NCBI RefSeq assembly: GCF_900102875.1 | Contig: NZ_FNGH01000018.1 | Location: 17,786-81,785, forward strand | Direction: 5' to 3' | Length of the DNA: 64,000 bases | From: Franzmannia pantelleriensis | GTDB taxonomy: Bacteria > Pseudomonadota > Gammaproteobacteria > Pseudomonadales > Halomonadaceae | Shown: positions 46,472-54,503 of the stretch, piece after piece | Numbering within the stretch: position 1 is the first letter of the stretch | Layout of the letters: each line of letters starts with the position of its first letter | The notes under the pieces: model-generated | What the model was told of the DNA's origin: nothing | The model's database searches: none | What the model saw: only the letters and a program-made list of their open reading frames with translations | Program-made: the position numbers and the translations under genes

Positions 46472-46498
46472 AAAAACCGGCCCCAGGAGAGGCCGGTT
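46472..46498 (-). terminator. Terminator of flagellin gene (46540-47586)
   Basis: On the minus strand AACCGGCC pairs with GGCCGGTT around TCTCCTGG, followed by TTTT. It separates this flagellin gene from the ATP-grasp fusion gene downstream. Confidence 0.85.
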
Positions 46499-46539
46499 CT
46501 ATATAGGATACGGGAAACCGCGTCTCCCCTATCGCTGGA

Positions 46540-47586
46540 TTAACCCAGCAGAGACAGCACGTTTTGCGGGATCTGGTTGGCCTGGGCCAGAACGGAGGTG
46601 CCGGCCTGCTGCAGAATCTGCGCACGGGTCATATCGGCGACTTCCATCGCGTAGTCGGCATCTTCGATGCGCGAACGGGCCGCGGCCAGGTTGGTCTCGT
46701 TGGTATCGAGGTTGGTGATGGCGTCCTCGAAGCGGTTCTGCACCGCACCCAGGTCGGAGCGCAGACTATCGATGTCCTTCAATGCCTCATCGATATTTGC
46801 CAGTGGCTCAAGTGCAAAGTCATCAGGATCGACAGTACCGGTGAAGGTAACTTCGCCATCCGCGGCCACTGCCGCGGCATCACCCAGCGCGGCAAAGGCC
46901 ACTTCGCCATCAGTATCAGTGTAACGCTCGAAGTATGCTGCATCGCCATCATCATCATTGATGGCTACTACCTGACCGTCGTTCGTCAAGCCACCGAAGG
47001 AAGACCCAACGCCATCAGTAGCATCCTCGAAATCACCGGCCACCTTGATCTGGGGCAGATTGCCGACATCCAGGTCGTCCAGGCCCAGGGTTTCGGTGGT
47101 GATTTCACGCAGGCCGACGTTAATGGCTTCGCCGTCGTTGGCGCCTACCTGAATGGCGATGCTCTGGTTATCGGCCAGCACATTGACGCCGTTGAAGTTG
47201 GTCTCCTTGGAGATGCGGTCGATCTCGGAGGTGCGCTGATCGATCTCATCCTGGATGGACTGCAGGTCATCGGCGGAGTTGGTGCCGTTCTGCGCCTGCA
47301 CCGTCAGCTCACGGATACGCTGTACGTTGTCGTTGATCTGGTTCAGCGCGCCTTCAGCGGTCTGGGCCACGGAGATACCATCGTTGGCGTTGCGCTGGGC
47401 CTGGGCCAGACCGGTGATCTGGGCGCTCATGCGGTTGGCGATGGCCTGACCGGCCGCATCGTCCTTGGCGCTGTTGATACGCAGGCCGGAGGAGAGACGC
47501 TCCATGCTGGTCTGCAGGGCATTCTGGCTCTTCTGAAGATTGGACTGGCCAATCATGGAAGTGATATTGGTGTTGATCACTGACAT
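46540..47586 (-). CDS. fliC: Flagellin
   Basis: This 348-residue flagellin shares its N- and C-terminal parts nearly residue for residue with the other two long flagellins and has a distinct acidic centre (about 175-260: VGSSFGGLTNDGQVVAIND, DDGDAAYFERYTDTDG). All three centres are low in Lys and rich in Asp, as expected for a halotolerant surface protein. It has its own FliA promoter and terminator. Its near-identical ends make gene conversion among copies likely. Confidence 0.95.
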   Translation of the reverse strand: MSVINTNITSMIGQSNLQKSQNALQTSMERLSSGLRINSAKDDAAGQAIANRMSAQITGLAQAQRNANDGISVAQTAEGALNQINDNVQRIRELTVQAQNGTNSADDLQSIQDEIDQRTSEIDRISKETNFNGVNVLADNQSIAIQVGANDGEAINVGLREITTETLGLDDLDVGNLPQIKVAGDFEDATDGVGSSFGGLTNDGQVVAINDDDGDAAYFERYTDTDGEVAFAALGDAAAVAADGEVTFTGTVDPDDFALEPLANIDEALKDIDSLRSDLGAVQNRFEDAITNLDTNETNLAAARSRIEDADYAMEVADMTRAQILQQAGTSVLAQANQIPQNVLSLLG

Positions 47587-47661
47587 CGTAATGTCTCCTT
47601 GCTCTCGTCAATTGACCCCAACTTGGAGCCATCTCAGCGGCCACTCGTGCCGTTATACTCT

Positions 47662-47688
47662 TTAACGGCGCCTACGCTGGGTTCTTGA
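47662..47688 (-). promoter_or_regulatory. Sigma-28 (FliA) promoter of flagellin gene (46540-47586)
   Basis: On the minus strand: TCAAGAAC, 11 bases, GCCGTTAA, 76 bases before the start. This is the weakest match of the ten. Confidence 0.65.
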
Positions 47689-47772
47689 GCCTTATAAGCA
47701 TTTTTTCTGTAAAAGCCTGTAAAACCGCGCTGGCAATAGCAGTTCACCACCGCATGCCAATCATCACAATGC

Positions 47773-47795
47773 AAAAGGCCTCCCGAAGGAGGCCT
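47773..47795 (-). terminator. Terminator of flagellin gene (47818-48852)
   Basis: On the minus strand AGGCCTCC pairs with GGGAGGCCT around TTC, followed by TTTT, 23 bases after the stop. Confidence 0.85.
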
Positions 47796-47817
47796 GTGGG
47801 TAGCGCTGGCTAAACCA

Positions 47818-48852
47818 TTAACCCAGCAGCGACAGCACGTTCTGCGGGATCTGGTTGGCCTGGGCCAGAACGGAGGTGCCGGCCTGCTGCAGAATCTGCG
47901 CACGGGTCATATCGGCGACTTCCATGGCGTAGTCGGCATCTTCGATGCGCGAGCGGGCGGCGGCCAGGTTGGTCTCGTTGGTATCGAGGTTGGTGATGGC
48001 GTCCTCGAAGCGGTTCTGCACCGCACCCAGGTCGGAGCGCAGGCTATCGATATCTTTCAGGGCCGAGTCAATATCGGCCAGGGGAGTCAAGCCAGCTGCT
48101 GAGGCGTCCTCAGCTGTCAGGGCATCAGTCTCAGGGTCAAGCTCGTCCTGACTGGCAAACGATACTTCACCATCAGTAACGGTGGCAGCTCCCAAGGCAA
48201 AGAAGTTGCCATCGCTATCTTGCATGTAGTAGTCACCATCATCATTCTGAATTACGGTACCGGTAATTTCCTCAGCAAAGGATTCACCATCCTCAAAGTC
48301 AGTGGCTGATACCACCTGGGGCAGCTCGCTGACATTGAGATCGGTCAGGCCGAGGGTCTCGGTGGTGATCTCGCGCAGGCCAACATTGATGGCCTCGCCG
48401 TCGTTGGCGCCGACCTGAATGGCGATGCTCTGATTTTCGGCCAGAACGTTGACGCCGTTGAAGTTGGTTTCCTTGGAGATACGGTCGATCTCGGAGGTAC
48501 GCTGACCGATCTCGTCCTGGATGGACTGCAGGTCGTCAGCAGAGTTGGTGCCGTTCTGCGCCTGGACAGTCAGCTCACGGATACGCTGAACGTTGTCGTT
48601 GATCTGGTTCAGGGCGCCTTCAGCAGTCTGGGCCACCGAAATACCGTCGTTGGCGTTGCGCTGCGCCTGGGCCAGACCGGTGATCTGGGCGCTCATGCGG
48701 TTGGCGATGGCCTGACCGGCGGCGTCATCCTTGGCGCTGTTGATACGCAGGCCGGAGGAGAGACGCTCCATGCTGGTCTGCAGGGCGTTCTGGCTTTTCT
48801 GAAGATTGGACTGGCCAATCATGGAGGTGATGTTGGTATTGATCACGGACAT
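47818..48852 (-). CDS. fliC: Flagellin
   Basis: This 344-residue flagellin has the same conserved ends as its two long neighbours. The variable centre (about 175-255) carries ESFAEEITGTVIQNDDGDYY and SQDELDPETDALTAEDAS. It is nearest to the fliD genes and is preceded by a FliA promoter about 110 bases upstream. One of the three long flagellins is probably the main filament protein, but the sequence does not show which. Confidence 0.95.
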   Translation of the reverse strand: MSVINTNITSMIGQSNLQKSQNALQTSMERLSSGLRINSAKDDAAGQAIANRMSAQITGLAQAQRNANDGISVAQTAEGALNQINDNVQRIRELTVQAQNGTNSADDLQSIQDEIGQRTSEIDRISKETNFNGVNVLAENQSIAIQVGANDGEAINVGLREITTETLGLTDLNVSELPQVVSATDFEDGESFAEEITGTVIQNDDGDYYMQDSDGNFFALGAATVTDGEVSFASQDELDPETDALTAEDASAAGLTPLADIDSALKDIDSLRSDLGAVQNRFEDAITNLDTNETNLAAARSRIEDADYAMEVADMTRAQILQQAGTSVLAQANQIPQNVLSLLG

Positions 48853-48964
48853 GATGATATTCCTTCCCGATGGTTGAGGGCTCCATTGGCGGGCCCGGTC
48901 TTCTTCATGTTGCGGCCCGATTCCTCCGGGCCCGCCGCAACGACGCCGTTGGCCGTTACCTTAA

Positions 48965-48991
48965 CTATCGGAAGCGTGAGGAAAACCTTTA
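48965..48991 (-). promoter_or_regulatory. Sigma-28 (FliA) promoter of flagellin gene (47818-48852)
   Basis: On the minus strand: TAAAGGTT, 11 bases, TCCGATAG. The leader between it and the start codon is about 105 bases. Confidence 0.75.
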
Positions 48992-49034
48992 GGGCTGAGA
49001 TGCGATTTTTTGCAATAACCCTGTGCGGAAACGC

Positions 49035-49060
49035 CGCTGGCGGCCCGAGGGCCGCCAGCG
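49035..49060 (-). terminator. Terminator-like hairpin after the first fliD
   Basis: A perfect 12-base GC-rich stem (49035-49046 with 49049-49060) follows the fliD stop by 31 bases. No T run follows directly. It lies between fliD and the next FliA promoter. Confidence 0.6.
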
Positions 49061-49090
49061 TAACGAGATGCCACTTATTGCAATGCGCGG

Positions 49091-50470
49091 TTACCGGCGC
49101 CCGCGGCCTAACTGAGCATCCAGGGCGTCGAACTGCTGGGTGAGGTAGCTACTTGTCTGGTTCATCTGCGCGATCATGGCGTCGAGCTGGCCGAACTGAG
49201 TGCGGTAGCGCGAGATAGTGCTTTCGATGCTTTTTTCCATGCGCGCATAGCGCTCGTTGAGGCTCTCGACGCGGCTCTCGGCGCCGCTGATGGTGTTCTT
49301 GACCAGACCGTTGCTGCCGAGCATCTGATCGAGAGCCTGGTTGAGCTGGCCAGCCATGCCGGCGTCTTTCTCGTCGCCGGCAAAGAAGTCGCTGAGGTCC
49401 GCCATGTTGCTAGTGACCAGCTCATCGAGGCGGTCACTATCCAGCTCCAAGGTGCCATCGCGCTGCAGCGAGATACCGACCTGGTTGAGCGTGGCGAACT
49501 CGCCGCCGGCTATGCCGCCACTCAGCATACTGCGCATGCGCGACTCGATGGTCCGCACCATGCTGTCACCGTTGAGCTCGCCGGCCGTGTTGGTGTCGGC
49601 GTTATAAGCGGTCAGGCTGCCGATGGTGCTCTTGAGGTCGTTGAAGGCATCGACGAAGCCGGTGATCGCCTCGCGCACTGCGCGGGTGTTGCGCTCGACC
49701 ACTACGGTAGATGTCTGGTTCTCAGTGCCCGGCTCGAGGTTGAGGGTCACGCCCTGGATGGCACCCTCGATGCGGTTGTCGGGGCTGGTGATGCGGATCC
49801 CGTTGACGTTGAGCACGGCATCGGCGCCGCCGCGAATGGTATCTTCATCGCCCGCGTAGAGCGTGTCGCCCCCGGCATCAACGATGCTCAAGCCGTTGAT
49901 CGCGGCCGCTTCGCCGGTCTCTTTCGAGCTCAATGCCAGGCGGTAGTCGCTGCCGTCGAAGATGATCGAGGCGTTGACCCCGGCATCCTCGGTGGCGTTG
50001 ATCTTGTCGCGGATGCCTTCCAGGGTGCTGTCGTCATCCAGGTCGATCTCCAGCGTGCGCGCCGAGTCGCCAGTGCCGAAGTCGAGGACTATCTTGCCAC
50101 CGGCCCCCATCAACGGTTCGTCGCGGGTTGCCACCGCGGCACTCGCAATACTGCCGGCGCTGGCGGCGCTTATCACCTCGACCTCATAGCGGCCGGGGGT
50201 GGCGTCGGCGGAGGTCGAGGCGCTCACCCCCTCCCCGCTCACGTTGCTCGAGAGGCTCTCGTAGAGCTTGGGGTCGTTGACCTTGGCCACCGCATCCTGA
50301 AACTTGGTCAATGCCGATTGTAGCTGACCGTAGGCGGAAATCTTGGCCTTCTGCTGGGTCTGCTGCAGCTTGATAGGCTCGAGCTTGCCGCGCTCGGCAT
50401 CCCGCAGCTGATCCAACAGCCCCGACAGGTCTAGTCCCGACCCCACCCCCAACGACGTAATAGTAGACAT
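49091..50470 (-). CDS. fliD: Flagellar hook-associated protein 2 (filament cap)
   Basis: FliD caps the filament and helps flagellin fold at the tip. The 459-residue protein starts STITSLGVGSGLDLSGLL, has the FliD N- and C-terminal helical regions (NERYARMEKSIESTISRYRTQF in parts: RMEKSIESTISRY) and ends MNQTSSYLTQQFDALDAQLG. The ATG at 50470 has GGAG upstream; a longer frame was rejected. A second fliD lies just upstream. The two differ enough to have separate roles. No fliS or fliT is adjacent. Confidence 0.93.
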   Translation of the reverse strand: MSTITSLGVGSGLDLSGLLDQLRDAERGKLEPIKLQQTQQKAKISAYGQLQSALTKFQDAVAKVNDPKLYESLSSNVSGEGVSASTSADATPGRYEVEVISAASAGSIASAAVATRDEPLMGAGGKIVLDFGTGDSARTLEIDLDDDSTLEGIRDKINATEDAGVNASIIFDGSDYRLALSSKETGEAAAINGLSIVDAGGDTLYAGDEDTIRGGADAVLNVNGIRITSPDNRIEGAIQGVTLNLEPGTENQTSTVVVERNTRAVREAITGFVDAFNDLKSTIGSLTAYNADTNTAGELNGDSMVRTIESRMRSMLSGGIAGGEFATLNQVGISLQRDGTLELDSDRLDELVTSNMADLSDFFAGDEKDAGMAGQLNQALDQMLGSNGLVKNTISGAESRVESLNERYARMEKSIESTISRYRTQFGQLDAMIAQMNQTSSYLTQQFDALDAQLGRGRR

Positions 50471-50513
50471 ACTGATCAGCTCCCTATGAGCAGTCCTGAC
50501 ACTGATAGCGGTA

Positions 50514-50540
50514 TTATCGGCCGCTTGGCAGATAACTTTA
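50514..50540 (-). promoter_or_regulatory. Sigma-28 (FliA) promoter of the first fliD
   Basis: On the minus strand: TAAAGTTA, 11 bases, GCCGATAA, an almost perfect match, 44 bases before the start codon. Confidence 0.85.
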
Positions 50541-50560
50541 TGCCATTTTTTCTCTGGCGC

Positions 50561-50586
50561 AAAAAAACCCCGGCGCGGGCCGGGGT
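50561..50586 (-). terminator. Terminator of the second fliD
   Basis: On the minus strand CCCCGGC pairs with GCCGGGG around a short loop, followed by TTTTTTT, 33 bases after the stop codon. Confidence 0.88.
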
Positions 50587-50618
50587 GTAGAAGGTCCAGC
50601 TTGGCGACATACATGGCA

Positions 50619-52001
50619 CTACATCATGCCACCCATACCACCACCGCCCTGGCCGCCACCCAGGCCATTGAGCTGCTCGGTGAGATAGTTACTGGTCTGC
50701 TGCATCTGGCCCATCATGCTATCAAGCTGCTGGAACTGGGTGCGGTAGCGATCAATGGTCTGGTCGATGCTCTGCTCGGTGCGCTCAAAGCGCTCCTCCA
50801 GGCTGTCGATGCGGTTCTCGGCGCTATTGATTGAGCCTTCCAAGGCACCGTTACTGCTCAGCAGCTGCTCGGTGGTGCTTTCCAGCCGCCCGGCCAGGCC
50901 AGCGCTCTCGTCGTTGCCGGCAAAGAAGCCGGCAACGGCGTCGGGATCATTCGCCAGGGAAGCATCCAGCTGCTGTCCGTCCAGCGCCAGGGTGCCATCC
51001 ACGCTGAGTGAAAGCCCCATGTCAGACAGCAGCGACAGTTCGCCGTCCTGCATTTCGCCTGCGCTGAGCTCATTGCGCAGGCTGGATTCGATGGTGCGCA
51101 CCGCGCTATCGCCGATCAGCGGTCCCGCCTCCCCCTCTTCGCCATTAAAGTCGGTAAGCCGGTCGGTGGTGCCCTTCAGCTCGTTGTAGGACTCGACGAA
51201 GCCGGTCACCGCCTCGCGAATGCTGCCGGTATCCTGCGTCACCGAGATCTCGCTGCTACCCGGCTCCTGCAGGGTGAGCGAGACGCCTTGAATGGCATCC
51301 TCGATCTGATTGGTGGGGCTGGTGATGTCGATGCCGTTGACCGAGAGGTTAGCGTCCTGGCCGGCCTGAGCGACGGTGTCGCCCGGATCATCGGCAAGGT
51401 TGCCCGCTGCCAGATCGGCGAAATCGGTGCCGGTGATGGAGGCCTGCTCGCCTGTGCCCTGCGACATCAGGGTCAGACGATGACCTTCACCGTCGAACAC
51501 GATAGAGGCGTTTACTGACGCGTCGGGGTCGGCGTTGATGGCGTCACGCACGTCTTCCAGGGTGCTATCGGCAGCAATAGCGACCGCATGATCCAGTGAG
51601 TCGTCTTCAAAGCTCAGCTGGAGCTCGCCGCCGTCCTTGGAGACGATGGTATCGAGGTCCGCGACCCGCTCGCTGGTGAGGTTGCTGGCGGTGGCCGTAT
51701 TGCCCACCTCGACCTCGAAACGGCCGGGGCTTGCCTCGGGACCGGCCGAGGCCTGCACGGCGCCACCGCTGACCTCAGCGGTAACGCTCTGGTAAAGCGA
51801 GGGGTCGTTAAGATTGCCGAGGCTGTCGCCAAACGTGGAGAGCGCGCTCTGGATCTCGCCATAGGCCGAGATCTGCACCTGCTGGCTTTCGACCTGCTGC
51901 GCGATGGGATCGAGCTTAGCCTGCTCCGCTTCCTGCATCTGGCCCAGCAGGCCGTTGAGATCGAGGCCGGAGCCAATTCCCAGTGAGGTGATACTCGACA
52001 T
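50619..52001 (-). CDS. fliD: Flagellar hook-associated protein 2, second copy
   Basis: This 460-residue FliD starts SSITSLGIGSGLDLNGLL and ends with a Gly/Met-rich tail (GGGQGGGGMGGMM) not found in the other copy. The central domain is acidic and differs strongly from its neighbour, while the first 60 and last 70 residues align well. It has its own FliA promoter and terminator. It may cap a filament made of a different flagellin, or form a mixed cap. Confidence 0.93.
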   Translation of the reverse strand: MSSITSLGIGSGLDLNGLLGQMQEAEQAKLDPIAQQVESQQVQISAYGEIQSALSTFGDSLGNLNDPSLYQSVTAEVSGGAVQASAGPEASPGRFEVEVGNTATASNLTSERVADLDTIVSKDGGELQLSFEDDSLDHAVAIAADSTLEDVRDAINADPDASVNASIVFDGEGHRLTLMSQGTGEQASITGTDFADLAAGNLADDPGDTVAQAGQDANLSVNGIDITSPTNQIEDAIQGVSLTLQEPGSSEISVTQDTGSIREAVTGFVESYNELKGTTDRLTDFNGEEGEAGPLIGDSAVRTIESSLRNELSAGEMQDGELSLLSDMGLSLSVDGTLALDGQQLDASLANDPDAVAGFFAGNDESAGLAGRLESTTEQLLSSNGALEGSINSAENRIDSLEERFERTEQSIDQTIDRYRTQFQQLDSMMGQMQQTSNYLTEQLNGLGGGQGGGGMGGMM

Positions 52002-52044
52002 ACAACCAACTCCAAAGCGCGTGTATTTTCCTCTCTACCCAGGG

Positions 52045-52071
52045 CCATCGGCGGGGGAATGGCTAACTTTA
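52045..52071 (-). promoter_or_regulatory. Sigma-28 (FliA) promoter of the second fliD
   Basis: On the minus strand: TAAAGTTA, 11 bases, GCCGATGG, 44 bases before the start codon. It marks the right edge of the flagellar block. Confidence 0.8.
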
Positions 52072-52127
52072 GGGTGTGGTCGGGATTTTTTTGGTGATGC
52101 GGCACGGCAAGCGATGGTGGCAAAGCA

Positions 52128-52222
52128 GGGCAGCGCTGCGCGCTGCAATCGTGAATGAATTCACTCCCACACTGGGCGTGGCGCCCTCAGCAAAAGTGGG
52201 AGCGGCGTCAGCCGCGACGGTC
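52128..52222. repeat. REP-like unit
   Basis: One unit of the same three-hairpin element as at 9265, with GCAGCGCTGCGCGCTGC, GTGAATGAATTCAC and GCGGCGTCAGCCGCG. The middle stem has changed on both sides (GTG/CAC instead of GCG/CGC), again a paired change. It sits between the flagellar block and vapC. Confidence 0.8.
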
Positions 52223-52239
52223 TTGGTGGCTAGCTGTAC

Positions 52240-52647
52240 CTAGGCGTCAGGCATCCAGTTTTCGACTCTGAGACCAGGCACACGTTGGAATTCACCAATA
52301 TTGTGGGTGACCACCACAAGCCCTCGGGACCGGGCATGGCCGGCAATCATCTGGTCGTATGGACCGATGGGAGTGCCGCTCTTGGCCAATTCCGCGCGTA
52401 GCTGCCCGCTGTGCGCAGCAGCATGACCATCGTAGTCGAGCACTTCGAGACGCGCTGCAAAGCCTTCGACTACTTCCAGATTACGCTCGGGGCTCGCCGA
52501 CTTTTCGGCGCCATAGATCAACTCCATCAGCGTCACGGTACTGATGCATAGCTGGGCATGATGGCGTTTGAAGGTATCGCGGACCTGTGGCGGACGGTTC
52601 TTGATGGTGAAGATGCAGATGTGACTGTCCAGCATGTACTTCAGCAT
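52240..52647 (-). CDS. vapC: VapC family toxin (PIN-domain RNase)
   Basis: VapC toxins cleave tRNA or rRNA when freed from the antitoxin. The 135-residue PIN protein has the acidic residues of the active site in MLDSHICIF, STVTLMELIYG and IGPYDQMIAGHAR, and THNIGEFQRVPGLRVENW at the end. No strong ribosome-binding site precedes the ATG at 52647. Unlike the usual overlapping pair, it is separated from vapB by a 144-base palindromic element. Confidence 0.9.
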   Translation of the reverse strand: MLKYMLDSHICIFTIKNRPPQVRDTFKRHHAQLCISTVTLMELIYGAEKSASPERNLEVVEGFAARLEVLDYDGHAAAHSGQLRAELAKSGTPIGPYDQMIAGHARSRGLVVVTHNIGEFQRVPGLRVENWMPDA

Positions 52648-52791
52648 TAGGCATTACCCGAAAACTAGCTGCGCTCGACCATACAGCGTTAAAAAACAAC
52701 TCAAAATACTCATTTACACCATGTAAACTCCGCTTTTTCCTTGTTTTTTGCCTTGTCTGGTCATCGCTCGCCGCCTTTTCAGGCAATGCCC
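52648..52791. repeat. Long imperfect palindrome, copy B, between vapB and vapC
   Basis: The whole gap between antitoxin stop and toxin start folds into one hairpin with arms of about 70 bases. Matching parts include GGCATTACCCGAAAA at the left end with the complement of TTTTCAGGCAATGCC at the right end, and AAAAAACAA near 52691 with TTGTTTTTT near 52741. The tip is TTTACA-CCA-TGTAAA (52713-52727), flanked by CTCA and CTCCGC as in copy A (21621-21743). Confidence 0.8.
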
Positions 52792-53022
52792 CTAGAAGTC
52801 CTCACGCTCTTGGTCAGCGGGCTGGTCCCGACTGAGCATGAAGTCGTCACTCACTGTCTCGCCATCGAACCAGCTAACCCACCCTTCCCCTGCCGGGGCA
52901 ATGATGCGCGTACGCCCTACCACCATAACGTCGACACGCGTCACGCTATCGGGAAGTGCGACAGCCTTGGGCAGTCGAACCGCTTGGCTGCGGTTGCTCT
53001 TGAATACCGATGCCTGCTCCAT
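52792..53022 (-). CDS. vapB: VapB family antitoxin
   Basis: This 76-residue antitoxin has an N-terminal AbrB/SpoVT-type DNA-binding region (SVFKSNRSQAVRLPKAV) and a C-terminal toxin-binding tail (WVSWFDGETVSDDFML, DQPADQEREDF), complete to its usual end. The ATG at 53022 has GGAGG six bases upstream; a GTG codon just before is less likely. It would repress its own operon together with VapC. Confidence 0.9.
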   Translation of the reverse strand: MEQASVFKSNRSQAVRLPKAVALPDSVTRVDVMVVGRTRIIAPAGEGWVSWFDGETVSDDFMLSRDQPADQEREDF

Positions 53023-53113
53023 CACAAACCTCCAGGATATGCCCTAGGGATATACAAGAATAGCATCAGCATCCGAGGCCGCCAATCTGGCTTTAAGGCA
53101 CTGCGCTGCTTAC

Positions 53114-53290
53114 CGGGCAGCGCTGCGCGCTGCAATCGCGAATAAATTCGCTCCTACATTAGCGGATGGCGCCAAGGCAAATGTAGGAGCAGCTTTAGCC
53201 GCGATGGGGCTGGGTGTTCCAAGCAGCGCTGCGCGCTGCATCGCGAATGAATTCGCTCCCACAATGATCGCGACTGAAGTCGCTCCCACA
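53114..53290. repeat. Two REP-like units
   Basis: One full unit (GCAGCGCTGCGCGCTGC, GCGAATAAATTCGC, GCAGCTTTAGCCGCG) is followed by a second, partial one (from about 53222) ending GCGACTGAAGTCGC. They fill most of the gap between vapB and metZ and end eight bases before the metZ stop. Confidence 0.8.
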
Positions 53291-53297
53291 CTAACCA

Positions 53298-54503
53298 CTA
53301 CACCAAGGCGTCGAGGCCGCGGGCGAGGTCGGCCTTGAGGTCGTCGATGTCTTCGAGGCCGACGGCGACGCGGATCAGGCCTTCGCTGATGCCGGCGGTG
53401 GCTCGCTGTTCATCCGAGAGGCGGCCGTGGGTGGTGGTGCCGGGGTGGGTGATGGTGGTCTTGACGTCACCCAGGTTGCCGGTGATCGACATGACCTGGG
53501 TGGCGTCGATGACCGACCAGGCGGCGTCGCGCGCACTCTTGCCACTGCTTGGGGCCACTTCCAAGCCGAGCACCGCGCCGTAGCCCTGCTGCTGGCGGCT
53601 GGCCAGCACGTGCTGGGGGTGGCTCTCGAGGCCGCTGTAGTGGACGCGGCTTACCGCCGGGTGCGCCTCGAGCCAGCGCGCCAGCGCCATGGCGTTCTCG
53701 CAGTGGGCGCGCATGCGCAGGTTGAGGGTCTCGAGGCCCTTGAGGAAGATCCAGGCGTTGAACGGGCTCATGCAGGGCCCGCAGGTGCGCACCACGCCGA
53801 ACAGCTCTTCGAGCTCCTTGTCGCGCCCCACCACCGCCCCGCCGATGGCGCGGCCCTGGCCGTCGAGGTACTTGGTGGCGGAGTGGATCACCAGGTCCGC
53901 CCCCAGCTCGATGGGCTTCTGCAGCGCCGGGGTCAGGAAGCAGTTGTCGATGGCCAGCAGCGCGTCGTGACGATGCGCGATCTCGGCCAGCGCGGCGATA
54001 TCGACCACCTCGGAGAGCGGGTTCGACGGCGTCTCGGCGAACAGCAGCTTGGTTGCCGGAGTGATCGCCGCCTCCCAGGCCTCGAGGTCGGAGAGCTCGA
54101 CGTAGCGGGTGACGATGCCGAACTTGCCGAGGTACTTGTCGAACAGGCTGACGGTGGAGCCGAACAGCGAGCGCGAGGCGACGATCTCGTCGCCGGCCTG
54201 GAGCAGTGCCAGGGCGGTGGAGAGGATCGCCGACATGCCGGAGCTGGTGGCCACGCAGCGTTCGCCACCTTCCATCACCGCCAGGCGCTGCTCGAAGTTG
54301 CGCACCGTGGGGTTGGTGAAGCGCGAGTACACGTTACCCGGCTCCTCGCCCTTGAACTTGCGCGCCGCCTCGGCGGCGCTGGCGTAGACGAAGCTGGAGG
54401 TCGGGAAGATCGGCTCGCCGTGCTCCTGCTCGTGGGTGCGGGCGTGGCCGGCGCGGATCGCCTGGGTAGCCAGGGCCCAATCGTGGGAGTTATCAGTCGT
54501 CAT
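53298..54503 (-). CDS. metZ: O-succinylhomoserine sulfhydrylase
   Basis: MetZ makes homocysteine from O-succinylhomoserine and sulfide in methionine synthesis. The 401-residue PLP enzyme of the Cys/Met metabolism family has [34 protein letters not shown] and the PLP lysine in [16 protein letters not shown]. The GQGRAIGG segment and place after purF are as in Pseudomonas metZ. It overlaps the purF end by 11 bases. Confidence 0.92.
   Translation of the reverse strand: MTTDNSHDWALATQAIRAGHARTHEQEHGEPIFPTSSFVYASAAEAARKFKGEEPGNVYSRFTNPTVRNFEQRLAVMEGGERCVATSSGMSAILSTALALLQAGDEIVASRSLFGSTVSLFDKYLGKFGIVTRYVELSDLEAWEAAITPATKLLFAETPSNPLSEVVDIAALAEIAHRHDALLAIDNCFLTPALQKPIELGADLVIHSATKYLDGQGRAIGGAVVGRDKELEELFGVVRTCGPCMSPFNAWIFLKGLETLNLRMRAHCENAMALARWLEAHPAVSRVHYSGLESHPQHVLASRQQQGYGAVLGLEVAPSSGKSARDAAWSVIDATQVMSITGNLGDVKTTITHPGTTTHGRLSDEQRATAGISEGLIRVAVGLEDIDDLKADLARGLDALV

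Noticed and set aside
40764..52791. Prophage or integrative element
   Set aside because: No integrase, portal, capsid, transposase or attachment duplication is visible. The flagellar block is a normal chromosomal module although some genes look less GC-rich.
53298..54503. SAM riboswitch for metZ
   Set aside because: metZ begins inside the end of purF, so there is no leader in which a riboswitch could lie.
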